From Ascaris suum (lineage: Eukaryota > Nematoda > Chromadorea > Rhabditida > Ascarididae), in the NCBI GenBank assembly GCA_013433145.1, contig CM024190.1, positions 2,480,001 to 2,544,000 of the forward strand: a stretch of 64,000 bases of DNA, in the 5' to 3' direction. The notes beneath the pieces are model-generated. The model made no database searches and was not told the origin of the DNA. It saw only the letters and a list, made by a program, of their open reading frames with translations. Within the stretch, counting starts at the first letter, position 1. Every line of letters begins with the position of its first letter. Both the position numbers and the translations under genes were made by a program. Positions 46,423 to 60,562 of this stretch are shown here, piece by piece.

Positions 46423-49400
46423 TACTGACCATCCGAACGGAATGAAAACTTCTATTAAAGTAGATCTGTGAAATTAATGCCATAGAAACATTGATCCTTA
46501 AAATTTGCTATTCTCGCATAATTCAAGTTTGTATGTTCCATAATATTGAGGTTTGAAAATTTTACCAGCGACAGACGCATCGAATATCGAACTAATAAAT
46601 AAAATAAACCATGTACAACTGTCTACAGAGTTGGTGCTAAACTTAAGTTTAATTACACATAAGAAAGAAGCCACAAATAATGCTCACATTACTGTGGAAC
46701 TTAGATAAGTTGAAATGAGAGTCATAAAATATCGCTTCCTTAAGAAGATGAAGAATCATATTTTATTTCTGCTGCTACACCTTCCAATTTATTAAATTCA
46801 CAGTGAGATCAAACTTCATCTGTGGCTTACATGATCGGATGCTTTTTTTAATCCAAGCACCTCAATAAAACCTATTTTAAAAAAAAGACATTTCTCTTAG
46901 GCGATAACGTTCTTCAGTGTTCTCATGAGCGAAATGCTTGCAGGCGTTGAGATAAACATTAATAATATTCCTCTTTGCATTATTTGAATGAAACAACTTA
47001 AAGTTCGCGCCTTAATTCATACCACGTTTTCTGAATAAATAAAGGAAAATTAAAGGAAATCATCGTTAAAAAGATCATTTACCATTTTTATCCCAATCAA
47101 ACCTTTAGCTTTTTAGATATTAAACAACAGTAAAAAAAACGGTACAATGCAAAAGTGGGAAATTATAAAGTACTTCGAACGGCTCGAAATATGCCAGTCG
47201 AAATCTTTTTCGTCGCATCATCAAGAGAAAATTTTTAAATTACATCAGGATGAGATATCCCTCGTGGCCGCCTTATCTAATTAACCAACATCTCATAATC
47301 TCTTTCATCGCGAAATTACGCATTTTGTTAGAGGCGACATTCATATTGTGGAAGACGATTGTCCGTAACGAAACGACGATAAAAGTCGACCACCCATCTC
47401 GCAGCCGCATTTCCTTTGATATTTCGTTTCACCTTCGAAATTAGCGAAGAAATTTCGATTAGCAAAGAACGATGCGTTACTGAGCGATGAACATTGATTT
47501 AGGCACAAATATGTTAGCTCAATAAAAGCACATTTGAGATGTTGAGTATTTTATAATCCATTTAAGGCGAAATAATGAGAGAATGAAAATTTTTAACGTT
47601 AGGAATCGTTGTTTTTTACACAAGATAGAATCAAAAAAGTCAATGAACGAAATTAACTATGGCCTTCTTATTCTCGCAGCTTTCAAGAAAGCCTATTTTT
47701 CTTTACTTTTGAGGAAATTTTTTGTCTAACACCAAAAGAAGGAAAATAACACAAATGGCGGCAAAAGCACCAACAATAAAAGCTCTTAATTGCACTATAA
47801 CTTTTGCGCAATTGTGATTCGAAATCCGGGAGCAAAATCCATAGCAAACAACCACAAAATTCAGCAAATTGCCGATTGTCACTTGAGTAAACTTACAACA
47901 TAATAATAAACTACAATTCACTTGAAAAAAAAAGCAATACTATTAAACGATTATACAGCGATTTTGTGTAGATGCATTGATTGCTGACCACAGTACAGTA
48001 GCAATTCACGAAAAGCCTATTTTAGACGTTACTTGAATTCCAAGTTTAGAGATGATTTGATGGATGGAAGAAACTACCAACTGTAACGAATGATGTAGAA
48101 ACTCTTCTTAGGTGCATAGAGAAGATGTAAAAAGAGTGTTCGTTATGTCTAAGCCGAGAGGCCGCAACGATGTTCACTGTTGGAGTGTTCCACTTCAGAA
48201 GCGATCTTCAATAATTTACCGTCAAGACACTTGAAAGGGATGAAAGAAAAAAGAAAAAAAAATGCCATGAAATCATCTAAAAACTCAATGAAAGTGATGA
48301 TCGATTATTGCATCATTTTTGGGAATGAATGATTAACGCTGAGAATGGAAAAATCGTGAAAGAAAACTTTCAAATTTTAGAGCCTTAAGAAGCGTAAAAA
48401 TATGAAAAGAGTTGAATGTGAGATCACAATTCCTCTCTCATTCTTCATATTAAATTTACTTTTGAACTGAAAAAGTTCTTTTCTTTCAAGTTTTGGAAAA
48501 AAACAATTGAGGTTTCTTTTCCAACATTATGCAGAATATGACCTTATTTCTGGATTTCGTTGTAAGAATTATTCTTTCCCCTCGAAACCGCAAATTCCTC
48601 TCATCCCACATTTGGCATATTTTGCTAGTAAATCCCCGTTAAAACCTGCGCATGAAGTGGGTGTCGACCTTTATTCGCAGGAAAGGTGGCTCTATCACAT
48701 CCTGTTGCTTCCATTCAAAAAGAATGGAATTTCAGGAACAGAGAAAGCAAGATGAATGAAAGAAAAGCGATGAATTCCCGAATGCAATCAATTTCTGCAC
48801 ATTGTGCATAAAACTTCCGCCGAGAAAATGGTGATAGAGAAATGAATGACGGAAATATTTCTGCAGTTGCGCAATCAGAAAACATTACAGGGATTGGCAG
48901 ATCGGCACAGCGTGAAGAAGAGGGAGCGTTCCTGTCTCACTAGAAATCCAAAGGCGTTTCTTCAGGGGTAGATCTGCTCTCGGAAGTTTCCTTGATGAGA
49001 GATCCTGACCTTCTTCCGCTTGCAGTTAAATTTACGACTGCTCAGCAGCGAAGCGGATTAGTGCGCTTCAGTAATGACAAGAGAAGGAATGGTGGTAAAC
49101 TGTGTCAGGAGAGGAAACAACGGGGCAACCAATGGAGGGTGATTATCGAGGTGGTCGACGACCTTGCCTATTGAAATTGCGACCCATAACTGCACTCAGG
49201 CGTGCTCCACAAAGACGCTCTGCTGCAATTTGTTGATACTCAGTAAGCATTGCTCATGCATGGTCCAGTCGACGCCCATCCAACAGTTTACAATCATTTC
49301 CCTGCTTTGGACGTTTTATGGCAAAATCGACCCCAATCCATGCATTAAAGCAAAAGCAATTGGAAAATGCTGAGGCATTCAGTTGGCAAGCTTTATTCCC

Positions 49401-52400
49401 ATAACAGCGCTTAGTGGTCATTTGAACAGGCACTTCCCAAAACAATCATATAGATAAAAATATGTGTTTATTCATTTCTTAACTGCTAAATTCAATTTGT
49501 TTTATTTATTTCGACGTCCTGAAGTGGAAGAACATATAAAAATACGTATGCATGAACAATACGACTACATTATGCATTCACTTCACTTTTATTGCGCTTG
49601 AAATATAACCTGAAAATCTTTGCGTTAATATTTTTGTACTCTAAAGAGTCCATCCATTCTATGCGTTTTCAAATGCTCCTTTAAATGTTGTGCAAAGTAA
49701 ATATCGAACACCGACTTAACAACTCCAGGCAAGAAACATAGTAAATATAAGCACATACAATTTTGTCCATTCACAATAGTGCGCTGTATAGAATATACAA
49801 CAAAATAGTGAAAAATCATAGCGGAAACAACACGGTAAAGAACTAAACAATTCTTCATTCATTGCTATCTAACCACCAAAATTATTAAATACCTTTACAT
49901 ATCTAAGCACTGTGCTTTGGAAAGTCCCTTTTTTTAATCAGTTTCAGACTAGTTCACTAAAAACATTTCATGTAGCGAGCAAAATGTGACACTTTATTTT
50001 TACTGCTCTCTAATCCCCCCTCCGCCTAACTTGTCAAGTATGAATCCAGTTCGATGGTTGTGTTCGATGCCTTCCATTAGTCATCGTAAAAACAGAGAGA
50101 CGTCAGCAGTGACCTTGAAAACGCAAATAAAACGATCATCGACGATGCAATCGTTTCCCAGCTACTTTGATCATCACGAGGCGAAGAGCAGTCTGCTTCG
50201 CCAATTAGTGGCGATAAATCTCTTCCATGAGCACTCACTCAAAATTCTCAAAAAAGCATTTGAAATTCCAAAGTTAAAAAGATAACATAACAAGGCTATA
50301 AAAATTGCTCATATCTCGACTTTTATTCGTTGATGCAAAAATTTGAGCTATAAATGATGCCATCATAGTCACAATGAAACGCATAGAATTATTAACGAAG
50401 AAGTGGAAATACATGAAACAGAATGAACGATGTAGAATTGAGGAATATCGACAAATGAAAGAATTTCTTGTCATTCAACGATCGAAAGTGTTATATATAT
50501 TTTTAGTGAATTAGTCTGGAATTGATTAAAAAAGGAGATTTTCATAAGCACAGCACTTAGATATGTGGAAATATATACCTTGTTGGTTGGATAGGAAAAA
50601 AAAAAGTAACAAGGCATATTTATAATGAGATAAGAAGGTAGAAGAAGAAAATATTGTCGGGAGTTAACTAAAAGTTTTACAAGTGATGCCAAATTCTGCT
50701 TACATATTCCAATATCTAACCACTTATATACAAATGCGTATTTATTTGCAGCCATATCAACGGACTATTGCAGCCATATTGCAGTCAAATCAACGGATTA
50801 ATTTCCTATTAACTAATAAAACGATCGTTCTTAGTTGAACTGAAACTATAAAGTATTTTATTTTCTATTCTCAATCAGTTCAGGACTAACATCAATGATT
50901 AAAAGATAAAACGATTAACATAACAATTGCAAACTACAATATCGGTAAGAATTTTCTAACGTTTTTTGTGGTTAGAGATGCATTTGCTAATTATCTGCCT
51001 GCAAGAAAGCATTATTAGGACTATAGAAATATCTTTCTGCAATTTTGTCTAATCATTTTCTTTTTCCTATAATTTTATCATGTAAAGATAAATAATATTA
51101 TCATATCGCAAGCCTAGAAATTGCACATGAAATCTATAACGACTTTCTTTTTCAGTAATATAAGACTTTTTCTTTCTTTTTCTGTGGCCAAGTTTAAACA
51201 GTAATCGAAGGTTTTTGAAGTAGGTAAAGATTTCACAACGATCCTGATATAATAACTCTGAAATAATGCATTGCCTTTAAAACTGCAAACAAACCTATTG
51301 CTTAGATAATACAATGTAATTTCAACAAACGATTCCTTCCCAATATCTGCGTTGCTAAGTGATTGATAGAGCCACTAACTCATTAACTATTTTGATGAAA
51401 ATATTCGCATTAAAATTTGCAAATCTTCCCTTCAGTTATACTCATATGTTGCTCACTTATCATAGACAGTGATTCTCATATTCTTATACGCTCATTAAAC
51501 TTCTGCTGATTTGACCTACAAGTTGCACTTTTTGCAACGCCACTCTCTTAGATTAAGAGCCTGATATATTGTCAAATAAGTTTCACATCGCTAAAATTTG
51601 ATTCTATTTGTTCATTGATGTTAATAACCCTACAGCATCTGCACTTCTTCCAACATAATTTACTAACCGAATCGTCAACCATGCAGATGTCATTGAAAAA
51701 TATTTATAAATTCATATCTATTACTTTTACTCTCCATTAGATAAATGATTGATTTTGAAGCAAACAGTACGTTGTTGTTTGTTGCATAGCAGAGCTGAGT
51801 GGAACAGCCGCGATTGCAATAGATGATGATTCACCCTTCGCTTCCGCCTTACAGGTGGCAATCCTATATTTCTTTATTAGCATAGTACGCATATTTACTG
51901 CTGCGGATACTATATAAGAAGCGCCAAATATACCACCGCGCCTGCTTTGATATGCCAAAGCATGATGACTACGCAACAGGTAGCCGTTACACCTGTCTGT
52001 GTGACAGAGACAGCATACATGCAAATGATTACACCTACCAATTCTTCGTAATAAAAGAAAACACGCATGCCTTCTTATCTCAATTTCAGTGTTTAGAGCG
52101 TCCATAAGTATTTCTTTTGGTTGGTTAAAACTATTTTTTGGTTAATCAAAACTATTATTAAATGATTCATTGATAATATGGTGTGAAAGTAACGATTAAT
52201 ATGAGCGTTATCCACCCTTAATAGTAATATATCACAAAAATACTGGCATCAGAGGCAATTATAAGCAGCAAACGTTAAACGCCAATTACGATTTCTGACA
52301 CATTTATTTATTCGTATATAATTATATGTTTATTTGTGCTTATATTTATGTATATGACTGAAACTGGGAGAAAATTCTAAAAATGCCTTATAACCAAATT

Positions 52401-55400
52401 GAGCTAGATTTGCGAAGATAATACATCCGATCAATACGCAAATGAGGCAAAATTTTAATCAGCTTGAAAACATTACAAAAACAGCTGTTAATTATTAAAC
52501 CATAGCAAATGCATATACAATATTCAAAGAAATTAAGTCGAGATCGACGACAAATGCTCGAGATAATCAACTGAAGAAGTGAAAATGAAAGAATGAAAAA
52601 AAAAAGAGCTGAAAAAGATATGCGAAAATATGATGCACATACGGGAAGAGATAGGGAGTTCCCCTCATGTTGTGCGCGAGCATGCACCAAGAGGTTGGTA
52701 CTGAGTGAATCAATACACGATATTGTCTACGAGCACTACGAGCAATGATGAAATTAACGACAGAAACTACGATGAAAGGTTCGCGATTAAGAGGGTAGAT
52801 CAGATTCCCGCTAACAAGTTCAAAAGAGCATTTATTTCGCTCTCTTTGGCAGATAACTACGATTGTGAGAATACTTTCACACTTTCTTCAACCGCTGCCA
52901 ACTCACTTTTTTTTTTTGTTACGGAAGCGCTTGTTGAACACTGATTGCATTTAGAAATGGAGGAAGCTGACCAATGTTTCCAAATTCTTGCCCATGGGAA
53001 GAACTCGTTGAACTCATTGATTATCCCTCTCCCATATTCGTGTATACAACACAATATTTAGCTTCTATTTTTATTGTATTTGCAGATTTCGAATTAGTTA
53101 TTTTGTGAATGGCATGTTTGCCACAACATATTGCCTCACTTTTATATCATAAGCTTGCAATAACGAACATAAGAAATTCGTTGGAAGAAAAATCTTTCAT
53201 TTGAGAAAATTTTTATTGCTCATCGCTGCATTTTTTTTTGTGCGCAAAAAATTACAGTGCAAAAATAAAAAACAAATAAACGAAATATGAATATCACCTA
53301 TGCATTACGCATTAGAGATAAAATAATTTCAAAGGCGATTAAAATCGATCGTTGTAATTCATAGAATTACCATAATTCTGAGATTAATTCGCAATAAGAT
53401 TTTCAATTTCATTCGAAATTCAATTGGAAAATGTCTCAATAAAGATATTTGCATACATATCATAAAATATTTTTCACTACAATGATTTCAAAATTCTCTA
53501 CTTTATAGGTGATCAATAAATCTAGAATTTCTTTCGACTTCTTAGAAGATATCTCATTATACAACTAAAATATACTATTAAAAAAAAATCTGCACAATAG
53601 AAAATGCAAATTACTGCATAAGTTTTTTTTTTGTTTCAGTTCCAATAATTTTGAGATAAAGCGAAAGCTCGAAATTATATCATTTTGAAATGCGTACTCC
53701 TAATCTGAATGAGTAAGTTTGATAAAAAATTTCGGCGTCGATTTATTATTCGACTTCTATACATATTAAATTGTATGCTAATTTAATAATTTTCCTTCTT
53801 TTGGATATCACAAAAATTAAATCGTTTAAATCCACATAGTCGATGACTGCGGCATCTATGAGACGTGACATGGAAATGATTGAGATGTTAAACAGCAATT
53901 ATTTGTAACGATCGTGATTTCGAGGAAACAGACGATTGGAAAATAAACGTTTCGCTTAAATGTTCGATAGACATGAGTGATGGAGCATAGTTTCCGAAAG
54001 AAAATCGAGAAATTACGCAGAAATCGTCCAAATGTGCACGATTTATTCCTGAATGAAGTCAAAAGATCAGCGAACTTCTCCATGTTTTTGCAGCATTTAA
54101 AATCTTCCCTCTCTAAAAGGAAAATAGAAATGGACGACTAGCCGTTGATATACAAGTCAGACTGGGAAGCGAAGGAAAAAAGTACATGAGAAGTGCAGAA
54201 AAAAAAAAAGAGAAATGAGCAATATAAAAGGGAAAAAGCACAAAAATAAACTGGGTAGCTGAGATGGGGCAAAAAAAAGCAGAATGCCGTGACAGTAAAG
54301 CTGTGAAAACAAGAAGACAGATTTTATCAAAAAAAAAAACGTGCATTTTCAAACAACAGACTTCGAAATGGACTTGAAACGAATGGAAAACTTGAATATT
54401 TTAAAGAAACGCGCAAAGTGAAGCGATGATTTGAAGATGGCGAAGCAGCAAGACCGCGCAATTCAAGGAAGATGACTGGGACAAGGAAAATCGCCATAAA
54501 TAAAAGAGCTTGAAGAGCGGTGGATGGCATGTGTACAGCGAGTACTGTGAGAGACCTTGAAAGCAGCACAACACTAACATATAGCGTCCTTCGCATAATA
54601 CCGGAAATAATCACCCATTCCCATTGCGTACTCAAAACACCCTCACCCCCCCCCCCCCCTCTTTACCAATTCACTTATACATCGGCGTAGTTCCGATCGC
54701 ACTCAGTCGTCCACTTTGTTTTGTTCTACGTTAGTTCGTCGAACAATGGACCTCATAGTTTACCCCTTTGTCAAATTATTCGTAACGATTAGAGAAATTC
54801 GCTTGTTTAGCACATTAAACGGCTTGAGTACGAAGTGGAAAAGTTTTTGGAAGCGATAAACCCATATAATAGATCGGTCGAAAATGTTGAAGAAACATTC
54901 GTCGAAAATTTATGAGTGGAATTGTGTTTTTACAGACCGTTGAGAGCGCATTAATATGGTTATTATTAAAGAGCGCACTTCCGGGAAAAATCAATGATGA
55001 AAGGCAAGTGATCCAGTATGACGCGTTTACGAGAAATTTTTATGACAACAGTTGGAAATGGACGAGTTTTCCCCGAGTATTCCCGCGGAAAACGAGATGC
55101 GAAGAGTGCTCTAAACATGCTCTCACCATTCTCCTCACTTATTGCCCATTTCTTATGGAGAAAAAACTGTAATGATGGCACAGCTGTTTTGCCGCTCCTC
55201 TGAAATACGAAACATGAAGCCGTTATTCAGGTTGCAGCTCCCCATAGCGTGCCTTCGAAAAGGATCTATGTAAAAACGAGAAGGAAAGACGGGATGAAGG
55301 AGGGGATGGACAAAATCGAAAGATCATTTCACCGCTTTTTCAAAAACTTCATATTTTTGGTGCCGTAAATGATATCAGCGTGCCATTTCTCCGAAATTTT

Positions 55401-57600
55401 TTCACAGGCGTGATTTTTTATACGTTCACTAAAACGCATATTGTGAACTGTCCGTTGGCGTTCTTCGTATTTCATTCACTATTCGACCCTTCCAGACTTT
55501 CAAAAAATCCACTGCAGGGACGCAGTATTTATTGTCTGTTTATCCAGTAGACACTTACACATGCCACCAAACTTGAGGACTTTTTCATTTCTTTTCTTAC
55601 AAGAGAAGCTCTCTTGATATAAGAATACATTCGACAAGTCCTGTCCTGAAAGGAATCCAATTTTTTGTGGGCATTGCTGGATTTATATTTGCATAACGCA
55701 TTACGGCAACGTACTATTTGTGGATATTCATTTGCGTAAGTGTCCGTCTGTCCGTCTGTTTGGCAAACTCCAACCCGCGGATCAGTGAAGCTAGAATTAC
55801 GAAAATTTGCGCAAGAGTTGGTCATGGAGTCAAGCTAACGATAGCATGGACAGGATCACCTTGATGAATATTAAAAATTGCCAGATGTATGCAATAATGT
55901 ATTTATTTTTTAACCGAATCTACTGCATCGTACAAATCCGCTGCAAATGATTCATTCCTGGGTGAAAAGGTTTTAAAAAGTGGATATGACTGACAGACAA
56001 TCTGACGGGAATTGCAAAATGCGTATGACTTTTAGGCGCATTCAACTGTCGATAAACGACCCCAAAAACTGATGTAATTATCAGCTAATAAAAAAGGGCC
56101 GCTTCGAAATTGCAGGTTATTTTGCGTATATATCTCATCAAATGTGATCATACTACAGTTTATTTTACCAAATTTCTTAACTCTAAAATGTGGCTGCAGA
56201 GTAGATAGATAAGTGACAAAAAAAAAACGACTTCGGCACGACGAGATCTCCAACAACAATTTGCAAACGCGCAGAAACAGAACTTCAACGACATTCTCAT
56301 ATCTTGCAACAACAATTCCAACTACCAAATTTCATTTGCTTTTTCTTGGCAATAAACTCTTAAATATCGAACTTATATATACCGAATAATCACACGCAGG
56401 CACATATACACTTATAGGCGCTTAATTGCACACTGAAATACGAACGAATATGTATTTTTGCGAATAACGTATGGAAAATCTCATTGAAATAAAAGTTCAA
56501 CGCTAGCCGTATTACCTGAAGTTCCTTGGCATTTTCTCAGCAAAGCATCCCTAGGATTATGTGACGCCCTCCAATCGACACAACGTAGAAGCTTGAATCG
56601 ATTGAAAAAAAAATTAAGCTTAATACATCGGACTCGTCCCTAGTTTAATGTATCGAAGACAGTTGGTGCAATCCTTTTCATCGTCTACAGCATCCCCAAA
56701 ATGGAATTACTGCTTACAATAGTTGACGAAAATGGCTTCAAGTTCTGACAGTAGAAAAATAATGAAGTATCGCCACTTTGGACCGTCCTTTATTTCTAAT
56801 TTTCTTACCTAAGACTCATTAATAGGAAATTCACAAGTTTAAAGTTTAATCGCAAATAGAGTAGGTTTTCCTTTTTCATAAACATGTAATTTTTGCCAAT
56901 AGTAATACTTCAAGCAAAGACGTAAAAGAATTCAGTTACGTGGAGACACATTTCCTATCGTGTAATGAATTCAAATGCAAATATTTAAGACGATTTTCTC
57001 CACTCAATAAAATGTGTTGTACAACGCGCCTTAAGGTTATACCAAAGATCCCTCTCAATAAAACGACTGTGCAGCAGTTTTACCTGGGCAAATAAAACAC
57101 AACAAACGTTTGCATCAACCACCAGACATCATAATGAATAATATAACCATACGTAATCGTAACGATACATGTGGTTAACATAACGATGCCCTTCACCTTG
57201 AAATCGCTCACATTCGGATAATGAGAGTAAATCAAAAATTTATTGCTAATCAGCGTGACTCAAACTAACGGAACTATGAAACTGGTCGCTTTTCATTATT
57301 TTATAAATGATGATAATGCAAAATGAATCCAACTGAAGATGAACAAGTATTTATATCCGTAAAGAATGAGTTCTAATGGATCGCTGCTCAGCAGTACGCA
57401 ATATAAAATGAAAGATCTACGTAACCTAGATAGGGTATGGAACTTTGGTAAAAAGATCCATCAACACAAATGAGGAATAAATGCAAAATGACGAATTCAG
57501 TGCTTTGTTCCGCATCAGCACAAATTGGCCCGTAAATGGGAGAGTGACCGAAACGTTTGCAGCCGTTCGTATCGCTCTATCTAGAGGCATTTCAATTCTC
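46423..57600. other. Long stretch without a supportable gene
   Basis: Mostly AT-rich sequence. The exceptions are a GC-richer patch at about 48.9-49.4 kb, where short frames on both strands are open (for example minus GVDFAIKRPKQGNDCKLLDG), and a C-run near 54.65 kb. No paired splice sites, RNA genes or long repeats were recognised. Confidence 0.4.
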
Positions 57601-57678
57601 AACTCGAGCGTTTCGTTCCCCTCCACTTAGTATTCAAAAGAAGGCACCCAAAGTTGGAGACATAAAAGAGGTTCAGCG

Positions 57679-57982
57679 ATGGAGGAGGAGGAGAGCGCTG
57701 AAGTGTGGACTTTCGTCGGTCAAAGCAACAGAGAAACGGTGCTTCGTATCGACTGGTGAAGAAATAACCACCACCTGATCACAGTTTTCAGCAAGGAAAC
57801 ACAAAGTGAAAAAATGCCAAGCGCTTAATTACACAAGCCACAGAGAGGATTACTTTGTTTACTAGTAATATATGGCAACATTTAACTTTTCGGAAATTGT
57901 CGATACTAACGACGAGCAGCAAACTCGCCGCTATCTTATCATCCAACAAACCCAGGTCGACCTCCCCGATCCAGAGGAGTAA
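57679..57982 (+). CDS. Possible small two-exon gene, plus strand
   Basis: ATG at 57679 opens MEEEESAEVWTFVGQSNRET and runs to a donor GACTG|GTGAAG at 57757. An acceptor TTTGTTTACTAG near 57865 continues in matching phase as LSILTTSSKLAAILSSNK to a stop. In a different frame the second part reads MATFNFSEIVDTNDEQQTRR, ending DLPDPEE-stop (57872-57982), which looks equally protein-like. Minus frames are open here as well. Only one reading can be right, and none matches a family I know. Confidence 0.25.
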
Positions 57983-58879
57983 CAAATGGAAGCGATGAGT
58001 CCAAGTCAGAATAACAGAATAACATATCAGTGCATCTCTCTCCTCGCTGCTTACTGCATAAGGATAGATGTTAACTGTTGGGGGAAATGTCGCAATATGC
58101 TACAGAGAGAGGGTTGAAACAACTGTGTTTTCGTTTTATATCACAGTAAGCTTGTGCCTTCTCATCCCGTGCATCGAAAAAACGCTTATTCGGTTCAAAA
58201 ACAGTAGATGACCACTCTACGGGTATTAAGAGATGCACACTATTAAGAGATGCTTCTCATTATTCTTATTCTTCTCATTAAAAATTTTTTCTAGGTTTCA
58301 TTTTGGGAATGTCTACTGAATATAGAACTGTATAACAAATAACTTTCCTTAGTAGAATTTGTAAGCCTTTGGGCAGATTCATAATTGCTTCTGGCAATTT
58401 CCTCCAAATGGCCTCATGAATTTTACAAGTAGTTTTCCTCCAAATATTTCACTTTTCTTTAATCCAGTCTTCTCGGTTAATATGAACGTCGATTGCAGAC
58501 TGCATATAATTACAGGACGCCATTACGATACAACGAAACGCGTCTACATAGTGTTGAAAAGGGTAGATTGCAATTGAAATATGTGAAACATCGCTATGAA
58601 GTCAAAAAAACTTAACCTGCTGAGTAAAGGACTAGAAGCAACTACTCACCCATACAAAACAAAGTTATAGATAATTGGATTTCAGTGCTGTGAGGTTAGT
58701 AACGAGTGGGAAGTAGAACGCTTCTAAGGATTCTTCAATACGGAACAAAAGCGTTGCGGAGCCTACCGCTTCCTGCTGTAAGACATCAATAGTTACTTCT
58801 AACATTGCGAGGTTAGTAACGGGAAGACATATACTATTACAAAGTTATCACGTCGACTAGGGGTAACTTCAAATGAGCA

Positions 58880-59030
58880 ACAAAACATCTAAGGAGCCAA
58901 CCATCTGCATATGCCCAGTTGTTTAGGTTCTCGTACAACAGCGCCACCGCCTCACTTTTGTAGTGAACGGAACGAAATATCCCATTTCGGCCAACGGTCC
59001 TACCAGCGCTGACTTCTGTCCTCAAAACTT
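58880..59030 (-). other. Coding-like segment, unassigned
   Basis: Minus frame with EVSAGRTVGRNGIFRSVHYK and SEAVALLYENLNNWAYADGW. The composition is less AT-rich than its neighbours. No clear splice pair. It may be a degenerate transposase or an exon of the gene to the right. Confidence 0.2.
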
Positions 59031-60179
59031 TGGGTTACCTCAGATTTGACACCCCCCGACGGAAATTTTTACGAATGCCGACACTAATGACAGCGCACAG
59101 CTGACTGACATGGTAGCTACAGCCGCTCATAAGCATATGGCGCTCCATAAGCTGCATCCAATGAAAGGAAAAGAACTGATGATCACATATGGACACCATC
59201 CCCTCCACATTTCCCACCAAATGACTCATTGCATTTCACCGATTTCGCGACTCATCAGATTTGAGTGGAAAAGGTACCAAAAACGCCGGAAACTACGTCT
59301 CTGGGTAACATCTCCTTATGACATCTGTAATTGTTTTCAGTAGATGTTCAGCGTCAGAATCCTCCGTGAAAGATACACAGTTTCCGACTGATTTTTCTCT
59401 CTGTTGGGTGGAAGACATGCCTATGTGAGATAGCAGGCTGTTCAAAATCAAACGACTCGCTGGCCAGCAAGGACAAACCACAGAAAAGTGGCCTTATGTT
59501 GTCGGGCGATAGTGTTCTTTCGTTTTCGATGCACAATCACATCGCCACATTTCTTTATTGGAAAATGTTTGCAACGAGTCCCTTTTCAATGTTCGCAAAG
59601 TTCCCTCATTTTGTAGTTAACCTTCCATTACTCGCCCGTTCACCAGTTCTGATCATTCAAAAGCATACAGCATGCTTCCCCAGATTCTTCTATCATTAAG
59701 AAAACCCCGCGTACCTATCCACTTAGACAGTTACTAAAGTATGAAGTTTCAGGCTCCTGGCATGTGGTAACCCTTTTCAAACGAGGCACATGCTCTCACC
59801 CTGCCCACCTCTACAATTAATCTGAAATCGCCTTTTCAAAATGAGCAGCAATTTTGATGAAATTTCACGTGCCCCTCTCCCATGAAAAAAGCATCTAGCA
59901 CATTACGTGATCAGCAAAACTATAAAAAACGCCGACAAAAAGTTCCTGCAGGAACCTCCTTGTTTCCAATCTGTATCTGTACTCAGCGAGAATTTCCACC
60001 ACGTCAGCATATATGCATGGCGATGAAAACAGTTCGGGATATGCGCTGTACATCCTGAAAAGGAAATCACCTGCCAATCAAGTACACTTACGATGAAAAA
60101 AGAAATGACTTCGAAGAAACAAAAACGATAAAAACGAGTAGAAGGTGTCATGGACAACTACTCAACTCATCAGACTGAC

Positions 60180-60290
60180 ATGGGGTAAAGGAATCTGTGA
60201 CCCGGCCACGACGTCGCCCAGTGGCCAGGCCTGTGGCAGCTGATGATTGCATCCGCCAAAACGCCGGCATGTCTGCCAATCTAATGTACC
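60180..60290. other. Small GC-rich island, probable repeat fragment
   Basis: Abruptly GC-rich (CCCGGCCACGACGTCGCCC, GGCCAGGCCTGTGGCAGCTG) inside AT-rich sequence. The minus frame reads QTCRRFGGCNHQLPQAWPLG before a stop. It looks like a fragment of a dispersed element rather than an exon. Confidence 0.3.
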
Positions 60291-60499
60291 TACTCGTATG
60301 CTATGATCCTATTGCTTTTCACTGTAAATTACTAAAAATTATCTGAGGAGCTTTATGAATCTTTAAAAGTCCTTAGCCTATTTTAATTTATCAGCTTCTG
60401 CTCTCGTGCGACGTTCGAAACGATATTTCAACTTTACCGCTATGTGCTTATGGCTGCGCAGTTCTTCTTGCTCGTCATATTATCTGCGTATTGATTTGA

Positions 60500-60562
60500 C
60501 TAGTAAGGAAGGTCGGCATACTCCGGAAGTTTTGTGCAACGACGGAAGTCGACATCACACGA
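60500..60562 (-). CDS. Right-edge gene, possible last exon
   Basis: Acceptor GATGATCTTAG|TCGTGT. In phase 0 it reads CDVDFRRCTKLPEYADLPY and stops; in phase 2 it reads MSTSVVAQNFRSMPTFLTSQ and stops further on. The phase-0 reading looks more protein-like but needs the poorer upstream donor. No clear AATAAA polyadenylation signal was found close by. Confidence 0.3.
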   Translation of the reverse strand, partial: SCDVDFRRCTKLPEYADLPY

